Below, in pieces: positions 9,226 to 20,149 of a DNA stretch of 64,000 nucleotides (position 1 is its first letter; each line of letters opens with the position of its first letter). The stretch is from Pseudo-nitzschia pungens. Taxonomy: Eukaryota > Bacillariophyta > Bacillariophyceae > Bacillariales > Bacillariaceae. The position numbers were made by a program, and so were the translations under genes. The DNA is taken from NCBI GenBank assembly GCA_037355855.1, contig CM074758.1, positions 4,685,001 through 4,749,000 of the forward strand, written 5' to 3'. The notes below the pieces were generated by a model. The model did no database searches. It saw nothing but the letters and a program-made list of their open reading frames with translations, and was not told the DNA's origin.

Positions 9226-10479
9226 TTACCGGGCTTGTGTAGCCGGTACAGTGATAGGTCTCTTTTGAAATTGAGGTTGTTCGGGCTTGAAGATAATGGT
9301 GCCTTTGATAGTTCTTTCAAGCGTCCCATCATGTTGGACGCAGTATGATTCCATGGCCTGTTTCATGTGGGCTTGGAAGGATTCATTGGAAGCAGTGGTT
9401 CCAGTTTCATTGCTAGGAGCCATAGCAGTGCTGTTGTTGCTGCTGTTGCTGCTATTGGTGCTCTTATTTCTTTTGGAATATGTGTTCTTTCTTGGGCATT
9501 CGGACCAATCGTGGTCATGTCCTGGGATCCTGCAGGGATTCTTATATTTTCTTTTGCCACCAGATGGCTCTTGCTCTTTCTCTTCTTCTTCGGATTCAGC
9601 ATCGCTGTCACTGTCCAAATTGGAGTTATTGTTATTGTTGTCAGCATCTGAATCAGAGCTGTTGTTGTCATCGTGATCAGAATCGTACGAATGTTGATTT
9701 TGTTTGGCTTGGCGTTCTAAGCACCAGCTCATGTGGTCCACTATAAATTGTACAGTGGTGGTGTCTTCTTGGATTCCTTGGTGGATTCGACCATAGTAGC
9801 TGTTGATCCACTTGTTTGGAAAGCTGTGTAGCAGAATGGTCTTGGCTTCTGTTGCTGATAGGTCAGCGCCGTGGCCTTGGAGTCTTTTTGTGTATTTAAA
9901 GAGGATTTGCATTCGGTCTGCATGGTCTTTACAAGAGACATTGCTTGGCTTCTTCAGCATTCGGAAGTATGTATGCATGATGTGGTCTTTTGCATCTGTT
10001 GCATTGCAGTAGTCTTGCTTGATACAATCATCGCTGATTGCTTGCTGGTATCCACTGAGTGTTGGTGGATATCAACGTTGGTTGCTTGTTAAGGCTCTCC
10101 ATTTTGTTTGAGCATCAACAGAGAGACATCGATTGAAGTGGGCGATGTATTTGTTAATTGGTAATCCTAGAAGCTTCGCGGCATTTGTGAAGGCTTCTTT
10201 GAGGAATAGGAATTCCTCTAGTCCTCCCTTGTTGGTGAATAGAGGGATTTTCATGCTGTCTTGGTGTCCATTTGCATCTGTAATGGAGAGCTTGGTGAGC
10301 TTTGGCTTGCTCCTCTTGAAGGAAGGGATGTAATTGATTGGAGGATCTCTGTAAAGTCCTGCCAGCATGTTGATTTGTAGCGTTCGATCAATTTGGTGTG
10401 CAATCGATTTGGTGTTTGATCTATCGTATCCAAGATTGCGGTTGTTCCGTTCGATCGATTCATAGATTTCAATCGACAT
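9226..10479 (-). pseudogene. retrotransposon gag with one in-frame TGA
   Basis: From the ATG at 10479, 418 codons stay in one frame except for a TGA at 10072-10074 (TSNQR, stop, YPPTLSGYQQAI). The N-terminal part is a helical capsid-like region. The C-terminal part has a D/N/S-rich spacer and a zinc-knuckle-like CRIPGHDHDWSECPRN, typical of gag proteins of diatom and other stramenopile Copia elements. Gag would form the particle that packages element RNA. The stop may derive from a TGG tryptophan codon. Pol is not found downstream, so this is a dead remnant. Confidence 0.65.
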
Positions 10480-10601
10480 TGTTTCTTTTTGTTTGTCAGG
10501 GTATTGATGTACACCTGTTGTTTAGGATAAAGGATGTTTTGGATTCAGTACTGAGTTCTTGTCTTTGTCTTCTACTTTCAAGCGGACAGTAATTCTTACT
10601 G

Positions 10602-10929
10602 GGTAACACTCTAGGGTAGAATTAGATGGAGTGGTACGCGATAGGTTAATAAATTGGTGTGATTAAAGAAATTGTGAATGGTTGAATACTTTACGAGATG
10701 GGAATGATTTCTTGAGTATACTAGAATGAATGAGCGATCGAAGATTATCAGCGAGTCATAAGACTCTTGATATTTATCTTGATACTTGAATATCCAATCA
10801 GTATTGAACTGTATGTGTATATATACCAAACATACATACATGAATACCACATATATTGAAGTAGTACATCATGCGGGATTCAATAATCATTTAGAGACTT
10901 TCATAGGATCGTAACATTAACATGTTACA
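10602..10929 (-). repeat. LTR of the gag remnant (family B, ~328 bp)
   Basis: It is homologous over its whole length to the isolated copy at 23186-23542. Shared blocks include ACACTCTAGGGTAGAATTAG, GGGAATGATTTCTTGAGTAT, CATACATACATGAATACCAC and the terminus CATGTTACA. Read on the minus strand it begins TGTAAC. Confidence 0.7.
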
Positions 10930-11037
10930 GTTAGCACCCCCTATAGATCTCCCAATATTGATCTGCTAAGGACTGGGGTATGTAGATTTGGTACAAATTC
11001 TACTAGAAGGGCCCAGCATCCTGCTTAGCATCCTGTG
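10930..11037. repeat. Sat-A satellite, locus 3
   Basis: A single unit resumes immediately after the family B LTR with GTTAGCACCCCCTATAGATC and ends with CAGCATCCTGCTTAGCATCC. Confidence 0.7.
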
Positions 11038-11465
11038 AGAACGCTAATTTGTATCTCGATAAAGGGTCAGGTTACGTAGGTACAGTACTTAATTCAAGGT
11101 ACTGTCCATACCTTTTGCTGACACCTGTAGATCCAGTACTGTAGTGTACGTGCTGTACACTGTAGCACTCTACGGGATCAACTGCTAGTAGTAGAACTAG
11201 CTGATTAAAGTGCCGGTAATCTTACTTCGTAGCAATCCACTAACAAAAAATTGTACGATTTTGAACATAAAAATTACAGACTGATTCATACATAAGATTA
11301 CTGTACGTATTACGTATGGTACCAAAACTCAATTCTATGCTCAGAAGGTCCGTAACTTACCGGTAATCTTACGGTAATTACCGCAGTCATGCCATATTAT
11401 ACGAAGTAATACCGTACTACAGTACTTCATAACCTTACTTCAACCCCAACAAGGACACGGCAAGT
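11038..11465. other. non-coding, TTACCGGTAA-type words
   Basis: GTACTGTA, CCGGTAATCTTAC and similar words dominate. It replaces whatever 5' exon or signal peptide region the fasciclin gene once had. Confidence 0.35.
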
Positions 11466-12760
11466 TTGGCTTACAATTATTCGGCCGATTGTTCACGCTT
11501 TGTTGGATCCATTCGGTCCGCTGGAAACTGTTCGATCGTTCTTAGAAATGTCATTTTTCAAAAGGATGCTTTGTTGGTGCATTGTCTAAACTACTCGTCG
11601 AACTCCATTGATGGCGACATATTCATCGATACACAGAACCCATCTACCAGCGGGGTCTGCGCCTGCCTGTGTCCTGGAATTGGTGAATCCACCTTTCTTG
11701 GCCCCCTCTTATCCAATGGAACGTGCTCCTGTCCCTGTACCGGCTTCCGGCCGGATTGCAACTGCCGTGCTCCTAGCAACGAAACACTCATCGATACCTG
11801 GAATGCACTTTACAGTAACGCATCCGACACCCTCGGCGAGAATGTCACTATCTCGAATGTCACTGAGGTGCAAGTTCTCACAAACTGCAGCACATCTAAA
11901 ATTACCTACAATACAACTTCCGTCTGTTTGCCCGACCCCTGGACAGAGCCACCCACCAATGTTCCCACGGAACGACCAACTAAGAGCCCTACAAGAAGAC
12001 ATACCAGAAGACCTACCAGAAGACCTACAGAAAGACCTACTCGCCATCCGACCCGTTACCCCACACGCCATCCAACTAAGCACCCCACACGCCATCCACT
12101 GAGCACCCCACACGCCATCCAACTAAGCACCCCACACGCCATCCAACTAATTACCCCACACCTCATCCGACGCATCCCCCGACGAACATTCCCACGCCAA
12201 GGCCCACACCCACTCCAACGCCACGGCCCTTTGTAACTATTGCCGAGGAGGTATGCACGAACAACATTTTCCAAACTTTGTGCGCTTCACTCAGAGTGAC
12301 GGATCTGTTGCCGCTCTTCGAGGACCCCGCCGCGACGCGCACCCTGTTTGCTCCCACCGATGCCGCATTCGCAAAAATCAATCTTGATCCGCTGAGCATT
12401 TCCAAGCTCGCGGAGCTGTTGAAACTGCACATTTTCCCGGGGCGTGTCAGGACGTATGATGACTTGCAGTGCAACAAGATCTAGAACACGATGGCAGAGA
12501 AGGAGAAAACACAGACCATTTGCGATCCAGATCCCACGGAGGTTGAAAACACCTTCGTCTCCCCTATCTACAAGTTCCAAAAGGGTGCCGGCAACAAGGG
12601 ATTGGGATTCCAGCTGCCTCTGGTCGGGCGAGACTATTACATACGATCTAACGGAAACATCCTCAAGGTCAACAGAGTGCTTCTGCCCAGCAAGAAGATT
12701 CCCGGTGAGGCACCAACGGCCTCTCCTAGGAATTTGTTTGTGTTCAATCCGTTTGATTGA
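11466..12760 (+). pseudogene. fasciclin-domain secreted protein with a 1-nt deletion and one nonsense codon
   Basis: The first part encodes a cysteine- and N-glycosylation-rich region (CSCPCTGFRPDCNC; many NxT/NxS sites) without a visible ATG or signal peptide. A linker of PTRHP/PTRRP repeats follows. In one repeat near 12097 a single A is missing compared with its neighbours (CCATCCACTGAG against CCATCCAACTAAG). Correcting only that indel puts the rest in frame. A fasciclin (FAS1) domain then follows with LFAPTDAAFAKI and LLKLHIFPGRV, interrupted by TAG at 12482-12484, and closes with DYYIRSNGNILKVNRVLLPS. FAS1 proteins mediate extracellular adhesion. Two independent lesions and the missing start indicate a pseudogene. 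Confidence 0.75.
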
Positions 12761-13126
12761 GTATGAATCAATCCGAACCAAGACTTTAGTAAACATTCAT
12801 GGCTTAAACATTATCTGAGATAATGTTAATCGAAATTTATTAAAATATTATGTAACGCTCGCATGCTGATAATACGTGTAGTTTTTTCCATCCCATAGCT
12901 TTTTTGTCGGTTCTCCCATGGCAAGATGTAGCACCGTCCAGTATGGATTTGCAAAGATTGTTGTGGTCCACCGGATCCAAATGCTGTGTCCGACGAATGT
13001 ATTCCAAATCCTTCCGGACTCGAATCGCAGTGGATTCTTACAACGTAACTCTTATTCGAAGAAGTTAGAGTTGATACGTAAGGTTAAGGTAAGGTTACAA
13101 CTAAGATTTACGGTAAGGTTACCGGT
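12761..13126. other. non-coding between the fasciclin pseudogene and a Copia element
   Basis: It includes a probable 3' flank and, from 13070, AAGGTTAAGG/TTACCGGT words right up to the LTR. Confidence 0.35.
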
Positions 13127-13198
13127 TGCAAAATGTACGTATGCTCTCTACTGTCGATATAATCGCATGTATTTAGTAAAGAGTGAGGTATTTATTCA
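13127..13198 (-). repeat. 72-bp LTR (3' in element orientation)
   Basis: Minus strand begins TGAATAAATACCTCACTC and ends CATACGTACATTTTGCA, so it has TG...CA ends. It is identical to 19676-19747 as far as I can read. It directly abuts a copied gag fragment instead of a polypurine tract. Confidence 0.7.
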
Positions 13199-13299
13199 TT
13201 GTTTCCATTTGTTCTTCGGCCGCAACGAGGTGTGTGGTTGCTGTGTCAGAGATTCGTTGGTCGAGGTTGTTGGTGGTGTTGGTGATTGGGGTTTGTTGG
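13198..13299 (-). repeat. copied gag segment at the 3' LTR junction
   Basis: About 100 bp match 18088-18189 inside the element's own gag (encoding NTTNNLDQRISDTATTHLVA). The copy joins the LTR in the overlap GGAAACAATGA, and joins the reverse transcriptase just before its catalytic aspartates. Confidence 0.75.
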
Positions 13300-16054
13300 G
13301 GTTGTTGGGGTTGACTTGACGTAGTATCAGTGTGAGGTTGCCGTCTGCATCATGTTTATAATAGAGACAAGGTTCGTGAGTAGTAGGTTTAAATCCCATT
13401 TCCGTAACAAGAAGTTTTGAAATATACTTATCCCAAAGGCGGGGGGATTCAGGGTGTCCTTGGAGGGCTTTATTGATTGGGATTACATATCCTGCTGGGA
13501 TAGGGGGTCGGCCGAGACATTCAGTCCACCATTGTTGGAAGGGGGCGTCGACTTTCATGTAGAATGGACTCTTGGGTGCTGGCGCTTCAGCAAAGGCGTT
13601 GCCTACGTCGTATCCGACGCATTTTAGGTTGAGGGCCGCAGATATGGCCCATGTAAGTCGATGCACTGGTTGTTCCACACAGGCTGCGTAAGTCTCTGCA
13701 AGTGTGACAGCTTTACCATATCGTTTGCCGCCATTACACGTGCCCCGAGACTTCTGGATGGATTTGCCGGTGAGGGGATCTTCTTTGTATAGGTATGTCC
13801 AGACCCAGGGTAGGATTGTCATTCCAGGTGTAGGTTCGACGGGATCACTAAACATACCGACCTTATGGTAGCGGTTGAGTTGCTTCCATTCTGAGTTTAG
13901 GAATCCACTCCATTCTGGCGTGCCTTGGAGTGTGCGTCGGGTGAGTTTCGATATTGACACCTGAAGGTTGGTTGTGGTCGGGGAGTCAATGGAATGAGGC
14001 CATTGAGTTTTGTCCGGCCACAGGTCTTGGTTGTTGTTAATGTTGTGGAGGTGATGGGCTATGACATTTAACTGATCTGCTTGCATTGTAGGGATACCTT
14101 CTCCGTTGAGTGCGAAGCCTGTAAGGGTACCGAAGGTGAATTTGATGGTGCGTTTGCGTTGTTTTCTGGCATTTTCGATTATGTCCACTATATCGCGAGG
14201 GGTGTTTACAGGGGTATTATCCACTGTGGTGACAATGGTTCCACGGAGGTGGCATTTCCAGTTGCGGATGCGCGTATGGGCCGTTGTGCCTATCTGGAGG
14301 TTCACCAGTTCTACGGAGTTAGAAAGATCAGGGTGACTCTTGACAATGAATCCCATCGTTGGGTGGAATCCAGTTGTGGTTGCAAGTGGGAGAGTGTATG
14401 AGATCTCTGACATGAACATGTTGGTGGAGATGTCCAAGGTTTCGAGGTCTGGGAGGATGGTTGAGATGTCAGGGCGTTCGAATTTGGTTCGGTGGATATG
14501 GGAGGTTTGTCGGAGTTGAGCGGATACACGTGCTGCCGCTGCTGCCGTGTATGGGCGTGTTGACGTTTGGATGATTTCTTCGATAATATTGGTTGCGTTG
14601 CATGGTTCGATATCCTTGACGTTGCAGTTCTCAACTTTAGCTGTCGTAGTGTGGTTTGCGTGGTCATCTTCTGTGAAGACTGATAGTAGATGAGATGCCG
14701 CCGGTGAGCGATTGTTGGGCGTCTCACTATATTGGAGTTCATCTTTGGAGTCATGGCGTGCTGTCTTCTCCGTGCGTGTATGGACATCGAAGTATCGTAT
14801 GTTGTCTGTGGTGCCGGCGTACCCCAAGAAGATGCCATCATATGGTGTCCAGGGGTTAGTTGTTGTTGGTCGGGTCCCTGGCTTTTTCGCAGTGATTCGA
14901 GAGCCAAATGTAATGAGGTTATCCATCAATGGGATCCGGCCTGTGTATGCTTGCATGGGGGTCATGTCGATGGCGCTGTGGTACGTTCGGTTGTACAGCC
15001 ACGTTGCGTGTAGGAGGGCATCTGTCCAATATTCCGAGCCAAGTCCTGCTGAGTAAAGAAGGCATCTGATGCGTTCTTTAATGGTTCGGTGGGGGCGTTC
15101 TGCCATTCCATTTTGCGAGGAGGCGTCCGTAGCTGTGTGGGTGGTATCGTATCCATGTTTGCTGGCGGTGCATCGAAATTGATAGGAGTTGGAGAGTTCT
15201 CCTCCACCATCAGTCATGATAGTACATGGGAGGTGATCCGCAGAAATGTCCATCAGGTAGGAGCGGTCTGTTTCGTGGAGGTTGTAGTGGCAGTCGCGGA
15301 TCGTGTTGGCCGCTATGTGGGATTTTGCGAGGTACCCATCTTTGGAGGTGGTGATAATTGCCTTGCTTGGATCAGTTTGGCGGATCCCATGTTTGTGTAG
15401 GAATTTCTCAATGATTTCGATTGGTGGTGCTTTGGATTTAATCGGGAATGTCCAGAGGGCGCGTGTGGCGGCGTCGATAATGGTGAGGAAGCCGATGTAT
15501 CCCTGACGACTCTTCTTGAGGGTAGCTTTCGGTTTGGCATTTTGATGTAGCACTTCCTGAAGGTTGGTGGGGCCGCTAACAAAGGATAAGTCCATATGGA
15601 AGGATTGGGCGGGGATGAAGTTCTCCTTTTTATTGGGGTTTGTTTTTCCTTTGTATTTAGTCATTTTGGCTTTCTCGCAGAATGGGCATTTGAAGAACGG
15701 GACACGAGAAGGGAGTGAGGGTATACCTTCTACGACCTGTTGGGTTTTGTAAAGGGTAGAGGGAGATACGTGTCCATAGCGCTGATGCCACAGTTCGAGG
15801 TTCTTAAGGGCTTTGGAGAGACCGCTGGTCCACGTTTTGGTTTGTGATTTGTCGGTACTTATCTTGGTGGGTGTCGGGGAGTTGACAGTAGTGGCAACTG
15901 CATTGATTCGAGTGGTGTTAACGTGTTTGGCGATGTGTTTGTTTTCTGTATCACCATGGTTGGAGGTGTCGGTAAGGACTTTGTTGGGGGTGTACCATTC
16001 GCCATTTGCTGTTCGTGCTGTTGTAATGGATTCAATAGTATTATTATGTTCATC

Positions 16055-16166
16055 TGTAAAGCTGATGTGGCTTTGGAAGGCTTCAGATGAGGTGATGGCG
16101 TCGATTCGATCGGTTATGATTGAATGGATTGTTTTGTCTTCAGTGGTGTATTGACGTATTTGGGCT
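16055..16166 (-). repeat. copied gag segment replacing the protease region
   Basis: About 108 bp match 17695-17805 (encoding TEDKTIHSIITDRIDAITSS and EAFQSHI). It is in frame with the downstream pre-integrase domain. No protease D-S/T-G or DSHAD motif lies between the gag zinc site and the integrase. Confidence 0.75.
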
Positions 16167-16347
16167 GGGTTGGGGTTGTTTTCAAGTTCTGCTGTTTGTT
16201 GTTGTGGTTATCACCATGATGGGGAGTAGAGTATAACTCAAGGTCAGGGTGATCTGGGCGTCCGCCGTTGATGAAGTTCGTGTATTGGATGTGGGGGTCC
16301 AGTAGTTTTGGTTTTGGCCGAGCCGCGTGGGAGACTCGGCATGGATC

Positions 16348-18879
16348 CTATTCGTCGTGGTCTGGATCCATGGCGTGGACGTATATCTCACGGTGTGCTT
16401 CGTGGTCGGCTTCACTGATTGGGATGTGTTTGATATTTGTATCAACTAATTTCACGACGTTTTTGAGGTTCATGGTTCGGTATTTGTCGGCGTTAGTTTT
16501 GAATTCTTTCGCGTGAGTTTTGGCATATTCAGTGATGTGGTGATATTGGGCGCCAATGCGGCAGATTTGATCTCCAATGTTGTGGCCATACATCTTACAG
16601 CAATTGCATTGTGTCTTATTTTTGTATTCGAAGCGTGGTTTTGCCGCGTCTACTCTGTGGATTTTGGGGTGAAGTGGTGTGGTTTCGGGTGGGGAAAAGT
16701 TGGCGATGGGATAGTCTAGGAGAAAGTTCAACATACCGGTGAGTTGGAGTTGGCGTGGGAGGGGTGTGGAGTGTGCATTTGGAGATGTGCGGCGGTGTGT
16801 GTCCAATTGTGTCATGAGGCATAGACCAGCTGGAAAGTTGTGGTGTTGCATGGCTTGGTGAGCCATTTCGTAACTTTGATCGAGTTCGGAGTAATGGTGT
16901 TGTCATGTGAGTTCGCACTTGCGGACGAACGTTTGGAGTTTGCCGATGTATGTGCTGGGGTCATCCGTAGTGTCCCATTTAGGTCCCCATCCGGTTTGAG
17001 TTGGGCGGAGGTATGATAGGGATGTGCGTGCGATTGCATATAGTGCTTCGTATCCTTGTTGAGTGTGCTGGTATGGCGAGAGAAGTCCTCGAAGGAGTGT
17101 GTTTTCGGGGGGAATAAGGAGTTTAAGCACGCGATGTAGATATGCACTGATCTTTGTGATGTTCTCATTTGTTTCAGGGTGTTTTGTAGGGAGGCAGGAG
17201 TGAGTGACGTGGAGTTGATCAAGTGGTGTGATTGGAAGGCTTTCAATTAAGAAGGCGGATTGAATATCTTGGTATAGAGCAGTGAATTCCATGTCCGTGA
17301 GGTATCTGTTGTCGGTTGGGATAAGGTTGGGGTCGAGTTGTCGTTTTTTGAGGTTGTTGATGGATCGGCTAATACGGTGGTTCATCTTATGTTCGGTTTC
17401 GTTGCGTTGCTGTTCGAGGTGAGTGTCAAATTTCTGTTGGTTGCGAATTAATCCTTTTTGGTGGTGGGGAAATTTGGGTGGAGTCTGGCGTGGGTCTGGG
17501 GGAGGGGAGTGGACGCTGTCTGTATCTGAAAGTGTGGGTGGTAGGATCGGTTTAGGTGTGGTGGTAGTTTGTGTGTTGGCGGCGTTGTTTGTAGTGGTAG
17601 AGTTGGTGTTGTTGTTCAGGTTAATGTGTGTGATGGCATTCTGAATATATTCGGCGAGGGTTTCGGAATCGGTGATAAATGATTCCATTTTTAGGTTGAT
17701 GTGGCTTTGGAAGGCTTCAGATGAGGTGATGGCGTCGATTCGATCGGTTATGATTGAATGGATTGTTTTGTCTTCAGTGGTGTATTGACGTATTTGGGCT
17801 GGGATTGTTGATTCTAGTTGGCGGCGCTGGATGGCGATATCATCTCTGGTGGCAGTAAGTTCTTTTCTTGTGTCGGAGGTGATTGTCTGTAGATCGGTGG
17901 TGATCCGTTGGAGTTGATTGTTTGCATGTTGTGTAATGGAGTTTTTAAGGTGTTGGGTGTCGGTGTGTTGTGCGCGGAGGTTTTGTTTGATGGTTGTTTC
18001 GATGTCGTTTTGTGCGCGTCGAATGATGGTATCTTTGATGCTCTGGATGATTTTGGTACGATCAATGTCATTAAGTTTGGTGAGTATCATTGTTTCCATT
18101 TGTTCTTCGGCCGCAACGAGGTGTGTGGTTGCTGTGTCAGAGATTCGTTGGTCGAGGTTGTTGGTGGTGTTGGTGAGTTGTTGGTGGTATTTTTGTTGTT
18201 GTTGTTCAGTCTTCAATGCAATTTGCTCGGAGAGTTGATTGAGGGTGGTGATGGCTTTGGTTGTTGACTTTTGGATTGCAGCTAGGGTGTCTTTGGATGA
18301 AGTGCCGGATGTTCTTGTGGAGAGGGTGCTGGTTTCATCTTTGAGGGAGGAAAGGATTGATGTGGCTTTGTCGATGCGAACGTCGAGAGCCCAGGTGGTG
18401 GAAGTGGCTAGGGACAATTCCTTTTCCAGTTGGGACGCTTTGTCAATGGCTTTGTTGAGGTTGTTGGTGGGTTTAGTCAGTTCTTGGTATTGGTCGGTGA
18501 GATTGTTGATGGTGTTTTCGAGTAGTTGGAATTTGCGTTGCCATTGTTGGTTGTTTCTGGTGATGGCTTTGTTGATAAGGTCTTGAGTGGGGTTGGTGTC
18601 TGTGTTAGTAATGGTTCGGATCTCATTGTCGATGTGTTCGAAACCTTTGTCGAATTCGGCGATCTGTTCGTCAACTGAGGGTGTGGTAGTTGTGGCGGCG
18701 GTGTACTCTTGTGCGAGGGTAGTGGCGAGGTTTTTAGGTTGGGGGGGAATGGACGCTGAGGAGTCGGAGTTAGTTGTCGTAGTGGATTGGTTGTCATCTG
18801 GGTTGGGGTCTTCGGGTTCTGGGTCGGGTTCTGGTTCGGTTTTTGGTGGGGAAGAGGGTGGGGGGGGGGGTGTCTTCAT
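16348..18879 (-). pseudogene. Copia gag, coiled-coil and zinc-knuckle parts, one in-frame TGA
   Basis: From the ATG at 18879, 658 codons encode a P/E-rich start and a long coiled coil rich in Q, N, T and K. A TGA at 16903-16905 follows, after which the same frame continues (QHHYSELDQSYEMAHQAM) through 16348. The C-terminal part has a zinc-binding cluster CNCCKMYGHNIGDQIC. The protein would assemble the particle and bind RNA. It overlaps the upstream N-terminal ORF (18794-19330) in a different frame, with a C11 run (18860-18870) in the overlap where slippage could join the two. The sole stop within 840 codons is TGA. Confidence 0.65.
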
Positions 18880-19330
18880 GTGGGTTGATGTTGGTATGAA
18901 GGTAGTTCAGGAGTTTAGTGCTGTACAGGTATCTGGGATTGTCGTTCGTTTGGGTGGGTGGTGGGATTTGGAAGTGGTCCTTATGAAGAAGTGTTTGGAG
19001 TACTTCACCAAGGGCGGCTAGTTTGTCCAAATCCTCCATAGTTGTTGTGTGGATAACGTCCATGAGGCTGGTGTATGTTGGTCCAGTTGGAGGGTATTTT
19101 GGTTTGAATTGGAATGTGGATGGAGCATATTCGGTGTTGTGTGGAAATGAGAGTTCGATGGCTCTGATTTCGCGTGTGATGGTTCCGGGGTATGGGTAGA
19201 GTTGAAATTGTGGGTCTTTCGTAGGTTTGTTGGGTGGTTTGGAGGGGGTCATGTAGCGTTGAAGAGGGGTTTGTTTGGGGTCTTCTGCTGGGTGGTTCTT
19301 TTTCTTCTTTTGACGGGTTTTGACTGCCAT
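18794..19330 (-). CDS. N-terminal gag ORF of the 72-bp-LTR Copia element
   Basis: The first ATG in this frame is at 19330 (MAVKTRQKKKKNHPAED). The frame remains open upstream to 19498 without another ATG. The product is basic, then contains PSTFQFKPKYPPTGPTYTSL and helices like a capsid N-terminal domain. It ends by running through the C11 tract into arginine-rich nonsense, while the other frame carries on the gag. So it is probably one protein made by frameshifting, or a single gene with an indel in the homopolymer. Confidence 0.5.
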   Translation of the reverse strand: MAVKTRQKKKKNHPAEDPKQTPLQRYMTPSKPPNKPTKDPQFQLYPYPGTITREIRAIELSFPHNTEYAPSTFQFKPKYPPTGPTYTSLMDVIHTTTMEDLDKLAALGEVLQTLLHKDHFQIPPPTQTNDNPRYLYSTKLLNYLHTNINPHEDTPPPTLFPTKNRTRTRPRTRRPQPR

Positions 19331-19659
19331 GGTGCTTTTTATTCTTGTTCTTGTTCTGTGTATCAAGAGGTATGTGTTGTTGTCTGGCAGGGGTGTGGTT
19401 GTTGTCGGGGTGTCAGTGTTGTGGTGTTTATGTAGTGTTCTACGTGGTTTGGTACTTGATTGATATTCGTGTAGAAATCTACGTGATTTGGTACTCAACT
19501 GATGTGCGAATTTTTCACAAAAATTCCGCGAAAATACGCATGCGTCAAGAAGCGATCGAATGTGGTCAATTCGAGCTCGTTGGATGCGGTGAAAGCAGTA
19601 ATCACTCTGCTGTGTTGTTGTTGACTAGTCTGTTGGGAGGAGGGTGATGAGAATTAGTC

Positions 19660-19675
19660 AATGATGCTCATAACC
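19660..19675 (-). promoter_or_regulatory. primer binding site, Met half-tRNA type
   Basis: Directly after the LTR terminus the minus strand reads GGTTATGAGC. That is complementary to the anticodon loop region of a CAU (Met) tRNA. Drosophila copia primes from such an internally cut initiator tRNA with a very similar site. Confidence 0.55.
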
Positions 19676-19747
19676 TGCAAAATGTACGTATGCTCTCTAC
19701 TGTCGATATAATCGCATGTATTTAGTAAAGAGTGAGGTATTTATTCA
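19676..19747 (-). repeat. 72-bp LTR (5' in element orientation)
   Basis: It matches 13127-13198 with no visible difference and has TG...CA ends on the minus strand. It is unusually short for an autonomous-type Copia element. Confidence 0.7.
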
Positions 19748-20149
19748 CTATCTATTCGGGATTCATCCTCACACCGGTAACTTACTTGTCTCGTTTGCGT
19801 TCGAAATACTACCGTACGGTAAGGTTTACTGGAATTACCGGTACAGTAACGTAGTTTGTAGTTTTGTTGTTTTACTACACATTGGTTTTCAAAATACGTA
19901 CGGTAATTACGTAAGGTTAAGGTTACTGCTCTCTCCCACAAGACACAAGACAACAGTAAGCTCTCAACAACCGTTGCGTAACTTACCAGGTAAGGCTTAA
20001 TTACCAGGTAAGAAAGAACCTTACCAGCTAATTTGCCGTCCGAACGGGTAATCTTTAAAATCTTACCCTTTTTTTTCCAAATTTGAAAGAACAAAACAGC
20101 AACGTCGAATGCTTGCATGTGGACTTGTTAGCTAATACAACCAGCAGCT
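19748..20149. other. non-coding, TACCGGTAAC-type words
   Basis: Dense CCGGTAACTTAC, GTACGGTAAGG and TTACCAGGTAAG words, with no coding sequence seen. Confidence 0.35.

Larger units (their letters stand above)
9168..10929 (-). mobile_element. truncated LTR retrotransposon: 5' LTR plus gag
   Basis: In minus-strand order this has an LTR (10929-10602), a short leader, and a gag ORF (10479-9226) that ends near a sharp junction with satellite DNA at about 9167. Protease, integrase, reverse transcriptase and the 3' LTR are missing. Satellite resumes on the right at 10930 (GTTAGCACCCC), so the element entered Sat-A and lost its 3' part together with a few satellite bases. Confidence 0.65.
13196..16207 (-). 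pseudogene. Copia pol: pre-integrase, integrase and half a reverse transcriptase
   Basis: One frame is open from the TAA at 16208-16210 down to 13196. The ATG at 15664 is internal. Order: a gag-derived segment (EAFQSHI); a GAG-pre-integrase zinc site, LWHQRYGH...CPFCEKAK; an integrase core with D in FHMDLSFVSG (residue 25 from the internal ATG), D152 in MTDGGGEL and E189 in NGMAERPHRT; then reverse transcriptase through VGYDVGNAFAEAP and DADGNLTLILRQV. Copia proteins normally continue with the catalytic DD pair, but here the frame runs into copied gag sequence (NPNNPNKP...). The integrase looks intact. The polymerase cannot work. Confidence 0.8.
13127..19747 (-). mobile_element. Copia retrotransposon with 72-bp LTRs and shuffled gag segments
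   Basis: Read on the minus strand, the order is LTR, primer site, gag, zinc knuckle, gag-derived insert, pre-integrase domain, integrase, N-terminal half of the reverse transcriptase, second gag-derived insert, LTR. The two 72-bp LTRs show no difference. Protease, the YxDD half of the reverse transcriptase and RNase H are absent. A gag fragment stands at or near both gaps. I see no clear target duplication (CCGGT on the left, CTATC on the right). The element is defective yet young. Confidence 0.75.

Noticed and set aside
13127..19747. 72-bp direct repeat as a giant target-site duplication
   Set aside because: TG...CA ends and an adjacent GGTTATGAGC primer site make it an LTR.
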